The translations under genes were made by a program, and so were the position numbers. Under the pieces are notes generated by a model. It worked only from the letters and a program-made list of their open reading frames with translations. It ran no database searches and had not been told where the DNA came from. Below, in pieces: positions 12,501 through 22,500 of a DNA stretch of 64,000 bases (positions are counted from its first letter, which is position 1; each line of letters opens with the position of its first letter). Location of the stretch: NCBI GenBank assembly GCA_019009955.1, contig CM032228.1, positions 7,966,501-8,030,500 of the forward strand, written 5' to 3'. This DNA is from Riptortus pedestris. Taxonomy: Eukaryota; Arthropoda; Insecta; Hemiptera; Alydidae.

Positions 12501-15500
12501 CTTATGATTGGAAAAAAATAATTACATTTCTAAGAAAGTTTAGTATGACTCTAACTAATTTTGAATTTTTTACAATATCTGTTAAATTGTTTTGTTCAAT
12601 TTAATTTTTATTTCTATATTTTAGAACGAGGTGCCAGTGCTGAGATAGAAAATAAGTGCACTAAGTGTATGGTAAAAAAAAAAAAAAAATCCTAATGCAA
12701 TAGAATCTTTTTTATTAATTAAATTGCAGAATTGATATACCTTCTTCTTCAGTCTTCAATAGGCCATTCGTCAGAACATCAGCCTAGAAAAGGAGAAGAA
12801 TATAATATGTTAAAAATGTTACATCAACTTTGTGCTACTATGGCTAATTGGAAAGGGTTACCTACAGGTTACCTCCCTTATCTAGCCGGGGTGAGACTAA
12901 GGATTCTATTTAATGAGTTCATCACTAAATAAATTCCTATTGCCCAGTTGGAAATTGAACTCACCACTCTAGATTTACCATGTGAAAATAAGATCGTCTA
13001 ATAAGAATTCTATTATTCAATGAGTTTGAAAAGTTATTACTAAAATGTGATTGCAATATCACTAAGATGTGTCAGGGTTGGTGTAAGCCATGAGTTTTCT
13101 ATACCAACAAGAACTTAGAGAAAACATTTACTTGCAACACAAATAAGCAAAATAAATGTGAAACAACCACAAAGCTACATAAGCAGACATAACATTAGCC
13201 AGCAAAGTTTCAAAATGATATTTTCATTTGTATGTAAAATTTACTAATATAAAAAAAGTTACTGCTGTCATTAATTTACTAATTAATGGCATTCGACAAG
13301 GATCAAAATAAACTGAGTCAATTAAAAGTCTGTCACGCAGGGACTGCATAAACAAAGCAGATTTCCCTCATGAAGTTTAACAATAGGTAAACCTACAAAC
13401 TGGTATCCCAACACAACTGTGAATATTAAGTAAATAAACAACAATACAAGCGGTAATAAGAAATCTTTCCCCTCCCGACGGGAAACATCTAAAGTATAAA
13501 CAAACAGGCCTGCTAACCTCTCACCGGAAAGATAAACAATTACTGAATTAAATCAGAATATAGCATATTAATTTTATTGAAAACTATTTACTAGAGCTAA
13601 TGCTATATTTTACAATGAATCAGAATAAATTTTATTTCAATCACTACCAAAACTTAGAAATCCAAGAACAAAATAAGGGGGGGGGGAAGGTCAACAAAAC
13701 ATATTTGTTTGTGTCTCGTGTCATAAAGCTTTGTGAAAACAATATTTGGTATTCAACCTTGTAATGAAGTGGAGGTTCATGATATATCGGCTTATTATTA
13801 ATATGACATTAATAGGATTGGGGGTTTATTGAAAGTGTAAAATTATAAAATCCAAATATCTCAGTTAATACTCATTATACGGAAAATACGCATAGAACAA
13901 TATTTCTAGTAAATTTAATTTCCAATAAGATTTTCCTAGACAATTTTTCCATCCGATGTATAGTATCGGAGATATTTCGAATTTTCATAATTCCTCCCTC
14001 CCACTGGTCCAATTTCAACCATTAACGAACATGATCTCCCCTTAAGAGAAATCTGCTAAAATGTATTTCTACCCAGTGAAAACTAATTGAATTCAAGAGG
14101 ACATAAATAAGAAGTAAATAATTTACATTTATTTACAAACATTACTTACTTCTGTCCCAGAGTTTACTGATACATTTATTTCTGATTCACTTTTATCAGC
14201 AGGCGGCTCATTTTTTGAGATTGGAACAACTGAAATCAAATACATATACATATATATTTTATACTATCAATATTGTGACTCATTCAAATATGAATAGATC
14301 ATCAGAAGGTGATATTGTTGACAGTCACTCACTTCTCCACAAGAGAACCAATAAAATCGACCACCTACACCAAGTAAAAACTTAAACAGCTTTACTTCTT
14401 ATTAAAATGTGTTAAGAAATATCTCCCCATGAAAACTCATTACTAATATACTATGGGCATTTAGTTCAATAGTCGGTTAACTTACGTGGTTAAGCATTGG
14501 AGTAATTCAAAACATCATATTATAGTATTTAAATTGCAGAAAAGAGCAATAAGGTGTATCAGAGAGGCTCGGTGAGTTGCTTGTTAAGGGGTAAAACATA
14601 ATGACTTTTCATTCAATATATATGTACTGTTTGTGAAACCAAACATGAACTCTTTCTAGAGAAATAGTATAACACAAAATTATAAAACAAGATACAAAAA
14701 TATTCTTTAAAAGTCTACTACTAAGCAGATTTCCCTTGTGAAGTTTAACAATAGATAAACCAACATACCGATACACAACCGCGAATATTAAGTAAATAAA
14801 TACAAGCGGTAATAAGAAATCTTTCTCCTCCCAACGGGAAGCATCTAAAGTATAAACAATTACTGAAATATATCAGAATATAACATATTAATTTTATTTA
14901 AAATTATTTACGATATCTAGTACTGTAATTTATAATGAATCAGAATAATTTTTATCACAATCAATTCAATTTTAGTAGTCCAATAATATACGATGGGTGG
15001 GGAGGGGGTCACCAGGACATTTTCGTTAAGTTTTCTTGAAAAAAATATTTGATATTTAAGCTTCAAATAATGTGGTTTATTATATAACAGAATACTGTTT
15101 ATGTAACATGAGCAGAGGCGGGGGTTTGTTAAAGGCTGGAAAATGCAAATATCTGGGTTAATATTCAAGATAGAGAACAGCTATATATACATTTAATTTG
15201 CAATAAGATTCATTCTATATAATTTTTCAATCAACCTATAGTAATGGAGATATTTCAAATTTTTCCAAAGTCCCCCTTCAAACCCCCCTCCCCTCCCACT
15301 GGTACGATTTCAGCCATTAACGATCTTTGATCTTTCTTTTTATATAAAACGATTAAATACCGAGTTTGGTGATGATATAACAAAAATATGGACCGATAAC
15401 AGATAGACAAATATGTCCTGAGGGAGGGCTAGCAGTGGATGCGATACAGAGATCAATGCTTGGCAAGAACTCTTCAAATTATTTTAAAGAAATAGTTTTA

Positions 15501-16453
15501 CTCTTCCTTTGTGACAAATAGAATGAGTCCTATATGTTAAATATATTATAGGTTATATGTGATTATATGATAAAAATATTAATTTACCTGCAAGACCTAA
15601 ATAATACTTGAGGAACGTCAATCTATCAGTACAAGATCCGCATATCATTTCAGCATAATTGCCTTCGGGAGGAAGTTCAGTTTTTAAATGCTGAAATCAA
15701 AGACAGGAATAATTAGATATATAATTAATGAAGAAGAAGAAAAACTAGTTTCATCTTACTTCAAGATAAGTTAAAAAATACATATGATTAATTAAACAGC
15801 AATTATAAATTGTCAACAATAAGGTTTGCCTGAAATTATATTTTGGGTAAGATGTTTGTTTGAGCAATCTAAGTTTCGGTTATTATGCCCTTTAGTAAGT
15901 GTAAAATGTATGAAATTCTATTTAACCCTCAGACTAGTAATTTTAAGTTTTTATATTCAGGATTTTTTTTTATTGCATATAATTTTGGTAGCATTTTTAG
16001 AGATTATTCCTTACCTATATAAATATGAAAAAGTCCGTCATGCGTAAACTAAGCAGATTTCCCACGTGAAGTTTTACAATAGAGAAATTTCATGAGAGCC
16101 CAGCAGTTAATGAAATGGCCGAACTAGCTTTTGGCGGGAAAGTCACTTTGTCTGTTATCCACCAAGATTTAATAAAAATTCAAATATCTCGGTTAATATT
16201 CAAGATAGAGAATAAATGTATATAACAATATTTATAGTAAATTTAATTTGCAATAAGATTAATTCTGTACAATTTTTCGATCGACGTATAGTAATGGAGA
16301 TATTTCGAATTTTCGAAAATCCTCTCCTTCCACTGGTCCTATTTCAGCCGTTAACGAACTTGATCTTTTTTTTTTTTTTTTTTTACGTAAAACGACTAAA
16401 TATCGAGTTTGGTAACGATGAAACAAAAATTGCGACCGCTAGAGCGGTAACAG

Positions 16454-16515
<62 letters not shown>

Positions 16516-19500
16516 TTTTGAATGGACCTCATTTTCGTCATCTACTAGGTAGGATTGATGGACATTTGAAGGAAAATTTCGTCATGAGTACAACCTCAAT
16601 AGCTGATTTCCCTTAAGGGAAATCTGCTAAAATTGGAGGGGGGACATATGTGTCCCACTGATCTTTTGTATGGGGCACATGTTTCACTGGTTTTCTAGGT
16701 AATAGGTAACAAGCTGTTAAACCTATTCTTAACAAGGAATGTCCTGCCATCTAGCGATTCTTTTTCAAACAAACATCTTAACTCCAGTCCTGAACTAATG
16801 GGACAACTCCCTGTGAGTTCAAAATTGACTTTTGTCCCTATGGTATCAACAAATTCCTTCATGGAACATATGTCTCATTGGTAGTCTGAGGGTTAAATAT
16901 GTTAAGGATACATTTTTTGAAGGAAAATGGTAGAAAAGTTAAAATTACTGTCGGTCTGTCCACTTAGTTGTTCTTTATCACTTAAAAAGCACAAATTTAA
17001 ACAAACTTTTATGTGAGAGGTCTATATCCTAAAATGGAACAGAGGTTATATGACAATTTGATTTTCCAACAAGGAGCCAGAATTTACAAAACCTATATTT
17101 GACAACTTCGTTATTATTCAAAGAAATGTGGCAGGCGGAGGAAGGTAGATATCAAGAAGAAAACATAAAAGAATGCTTTCCTTCCACAAACAATATATTT
17201 ATCAGTGACAGAGTGCTTTCAAAGCAAGAGCTCCATCATCAGTGCCAAGTGTTTGTTATTCCATCAAGGTATTGTATGTCCATCAAAGTGTTTGTTATTG
17301 TTGATTTTACAGATAGTTAAAACAATAGGTTGATATTTCCAATACTAAAACATTATTTATTTATTGACCTGGCAAATTGTACATGAACAAAAACAGAAAT
17401 AAATAAAAATATGGAAAAAAAGCAACAAGAAAAAAGTAAACACTACTATTATATTTTTTAATATTATTATAATTTGTTAACAACGTTATAATTCCTGAAT
17501 TTTAAAATTTGATGTAAGAGTAAAAGGGGTGATAACAGCCAATACGAGCCATTTAATACTTTACTACAACTCATAGCAATGGGATGAGTACGGGAGATGT
17601 TTCATAGTCATATAGAAATACACAATCATAGTCAAACTTTTGAAACCGTAAAATTTGTTTCACCAAAAAATGTAACCAGAATGCATGTTTAGCATATTTA
17701 TAACATCTAAAACGTAGTTATGATTAAGAAATTCTAATGATTATTATTTTAAAGACCCAACACTTAATCAGATATCACCAAAAGGCAATGAATGGGTAAC
17801 TATTCATAAAATACTATTTTTCACCAATTCTCAAGATTTTTCACATTTTTTACTTTCTTATACGAAGTAAAGTATTGTAAACACAAACATTTTGGGTTAT
17901 AGGTTTAACTGGAATTATCAGTTTTGAGCATAAGTCAAAAACTGCTAGTCTTGGAATGTTGAAATTTCATATTTGGGATTGTTGTATAACGTCTATCTGG
18001 GATTGCTGTTCCTCCTTTTGATGAAATTGATCAAAGGGGAGGGAGGAGGGTTTAAAGAGCAAGAAAAAAAAATTTCAAATTTCTCTGTACGTATTAGAGT
18101 TACAAAAAATGTGTATGACCTTTTGTGTTTATCATGAAAAGGTCTGCTATAAATTATATTCTATGACATTTATCGATTCAATCCATTGGACACAGATATC
18201 ATATATATGTCTTTCATTATTGGAAATAATTTTAAATGAAATGTAACCAGACATTTATTCATTAAGATTACAAGGAAGTTATGTGGTGCTCAACATGGGA
18301 ATTTTTTTTTCCTTTTTACCTCATTGTGCAAAGTAAAGTAATTGCAAATAATTTTGTTATTCAAATTTATCCAAATTAACTGTTTTGATCCTCCCTGAGT
18401 TTATTTTGACTAGATTTTGCTTGAAGTCTTAATGGATGTATTTACCATAAGTCAAAAAATATGGGTATTAAAATGTTAAAATTTCGTATTTATGACTGTC
18501 GTAACATCTGGTTCAGCACCTCCCCCTTTCATCAAAATCAATAAGGGGGAGGGGAGGTGGGAAAAGTAAAAAAATGCAAATTTCTCTAAACCTATTAGGT
18601 ACAGAAGATTTGTATGGAGCCTGTGTTATTTGTCATAAAATTTTGTTGCTATTTATTAACTTTTTGCAGTTTATGGTTAATTGAGACAGGTTTTCTACAG
18701 GTTACTACCCTTTACTAGCCAGAGTGGGACTAAGGATTATATTTAATGAGTTTGTCACTAAATAAATTCCTATTCCCAAAGTGAGGATAGAATTCGTGAC
18801 TCTAGGTGAGACCTAGAGTAGCGAGTTTGGTTCCCGCCGGGCAATAGGAATTTATTTAGTGACGAGCTCAATAAATGAAACCGTTAGTCCTGCCCTGGCT
18901 AGTAAAGAGTGGTAGCCTGTACATAACCCGTCTTACTTAGCTGCAGTCGAATGAAGTGGCCCTTAAATAAATAACGCACTTATATGTAACTATGACAATT
19001 TTTGATCCAATGCTTAGCGAAGCAACTGAAATATTCAATATAACTTTCAAATGAAACGATTTTAATGAAGTGCAGATAAAATTTTGTATATTTAATTGAT
19101 TTGGAGTACAAGGAAATCATGTTCTGCCCAAATCAGATTTTTTTTTAAAGAAGAATTTTTTATTATGCATAATAATAGTTCATACCTGGAGAATTTGTAC
19201 TATATATCTGGATCAATAAAATTAAAGCTAACCATAATAAAAGGGAATAATATATGAAATCATTACCCTAGTGTGGTACCAGTCTTCACAGATAATACAT
19301 TGTATCATCTCATCAGGAACATCATCTTCAGGATCGGGGTACGGCCTCGCACAGGTGCAGTACAGCCCTTTGAAATTCTGATTGTAAGTGTTCTTTTCAT
19401 TATCCTCAGTCTTGCTCTAAATAAAATAAATCAGTATCAATCATCATTAATCTAATGTAGGTTCAGGGAGCACATTTGAGGAATATGACTGTATAAATAA

Positions 19501-22500
19501 TAAAAGTATGCACGCAGGGACTGCTTATACTTAGAAAATTTCCTACATGGAATGTCACCCTGATAATGCCATTTCACAATCTATTGTCTACTTCCCTTAT
19601 GGACAAGAAATATTTGTTGATACAGTAGCTTTAAATGAAAACTTCATAAACAGGTTTACTGAAAGCTAAAAACACATTAACTCGGTAAATAAGCGAGCTA
19701 TAAAATAAAAATGCATAGAACAGTAGTTGTACAGCACAATTTTATCAACTAGTTTGGTTACATGATACTTTTTGATCTAATGTGTAATAATGAAGATATG
19801 TGTGGTTTTATTCTTTACATTTCCTTTAAAGAATGACTCTTAAATCCAATTTCACCCATTAATAAATATGATCTTCGGTTTACATGAAGTGGTTAAATAT
19901 TGAGTTTGTTGAAAATAAAATAAAAATTGAGACCTCTAAAGAACAGTATGTTCAATGATGATGGCAACACATTGCGCATCTATACCTGTATCATATAAAT
20001 AAAGAAATCTAATAAAAATAAAAGTTTTTAAGCTTGGAAAAAGTCATTTGAAGGTATTCTGGTGATATATTTGTTGAGTAGGTTGTACTCATGATGTTAT
20101 TTTTGAATAATTTTGCCATGTTAATAACATATATAGCTTAAATTTTGATGTATGACCGACCCACAACAGCTTTAGATATCCATAACTTCTAAAAAATATA
20201 GATCATTCAGTTTACAGAGAAAGCCCTTAGGAAGTTAGTAGTCTAGAAAAACATTGGCTAAAACCATGAAGACAAGGCCGATACACAAATTCCTCACTTT
20301 TAATATTGACGACTGTGAAACTCTGTGAATATATTTATGCATTTTTTGTTTAAGAGGCATATAAAGCAAGATATGTTTTGGTCCTCCTCTCCCCAAGATT
20401 CACCTTATATGGGTGGAAGCTTAAGTATGAAGTTTGGTTTCAATTTCTCAAAAACGAAGGCTGCTGGAGAGTGAATGGACAAACAATCAATAGGGACATG
20501 ACCTCACATATCCAAATTGGAACAAATTTTTTTTTTGGCAACTACTTATGATTCAAAGTAATTTTTTTAGTTTTATTGTAAAGTGAATGATCACAGTAAC
20601 TAATTTCATAAGGCAAATTCTCCCTAACTGAACCGTGATTGGTTTAAGTATCACCTTAAACAAGAAAATTTGTGTATGACAAAATCATCGTGTGTCATAA
20701 AATAACACATAATATTAGCTGATTTTAATTTTCTTTCGGTTGGCATTATAGACCTTAGGTATCTTTAGATGCGTCCGAGTGAGACTCGAGATCATAGTTT
20801 TACATTCAGAATTATTGTAAAACCCCCATTAATAATCAAGGAGGACCTGGGATGATTTGCCTCCAGTAGACTTACTGGCCTTATTATATCGAGAAGAGTC
20901 AATGGTCTAAGAGTAAATATCGCGTTAGTCACCCCGAGTAGTTATCAAACACATATTCTTGCTAGACTCCCACTAATTCACTATCACACTCTGGTAGTGA
21001 ATTTGTGAACTAAAGTTACCGCTGGGCGAGGATCGAACCAGCACCTGTTTATACTTTTAGCTTATGAGGGTAGTGCTAGATGTACACACGCCTTAACCTC
21101 CTCGGACACTCCCACTCCCAATATAAGCTAATTATAAGTTTGTAAAATCATAAATTTAAATATTCTTTTTTCGTTTAAAAATATTTTCTTTAAAAGAAAA
21201 TAGAGCAAACAATAAAAAGCACTGAGATTTTACAACATGATAAGATATAAAATAAATAAAATTAATCTAAAAAAAAAATAAAATAAAAAATAAATAAATT
21301 AGAATTATAAAATTACATAAGGAAAGACTCACAGGTTCCAAATTACACTTTTTCCCATGAAATCTGCTATTACCACAATCACAACGAAAAAACCTGAAAT
21401 GGAAAAGAAAGAGTGCATAATACAACAGAGAAAGAGAGAATAGGAGGTAGTCAATTTTCTAATCTAATACCTTTTCGTATAAAGCTCGACTAAATCATGG
21501 CCTTCGTGACAGTGATAGCTGCAGGCGAGGCATATCCCGGCAGGCTTGAAGTCGGGATCTGCTTGTGGAGTACAAGTCATACACGCATACAGTGCTTGCC
21601 TCTGCAAGTAGCCCTGAAAACAATAAACCAAGTTTGTTATGATAAGATAATAACAAAAATACAGTAGAATTATAAAAGGTATAGGCCCATAAAAAATGAA
21701 ATAAGATGGTTCTGTTGTTGTCTTACAATAATAAAAGACATACAGTACTTTTTAATCCAATATTCTTATATTTTCAAAGTAGCTATTAGTAAACATAGTT
21801 TAGCTTAAAAAATAGGCTTATTTCTAACCCAGCATAAAATAAATACAACAATAATAGAGCACAATAAGACATATATTTTTGAAACGTTTGTATCTTTATT
21901 ATAACAATCAAAATAGAGAGAATATTTGTTTCATAGAGTGGTCTAAATTTAGATAATATTTCAGGGGCAGCTGTTATTACAAACAGGATGGTGATATCTG
22001 GTAAGTGATAAAAAGGAAGGATTCATTTAGTGCTAAGGAAAACCAAATTTTTTTGTATTTCAACGATGAACCATTTTTATTTAAACCTATTGAAACACAG
22101 GGTAATACAAATAGCTCTAATTGTTGGAGGCTATATAGAAGAAAACATGCCCCAAAGCAATTATAGTTTTAAAGGTATAAAAGTTTTTAATAGATGAGGG
22201 CAAAATATTTGTTATTGTCATTGACTATTCGTATGGCTTTCCTTTATATCTACAAACAATAAATCATTTTATAGAAAATCTACAGAATACTCATTTCCAC
22301 TTTATCTCTGTTTTGTCGACAGAAAGCTTTCGACTTGGTTTTCCATGGTAGACTTTTTCCGTCTTTATGCACGCTTAGAATATATAATAAATATGTTAAA
22401 ATAATCAAACAATTAATAAGAATAAGAATAAAGTCTTCCTCGAAACAGAATGATCTAATGCTAATTGTGACTGGTTTGGAGGACCTGAAAGAAATGTTGA

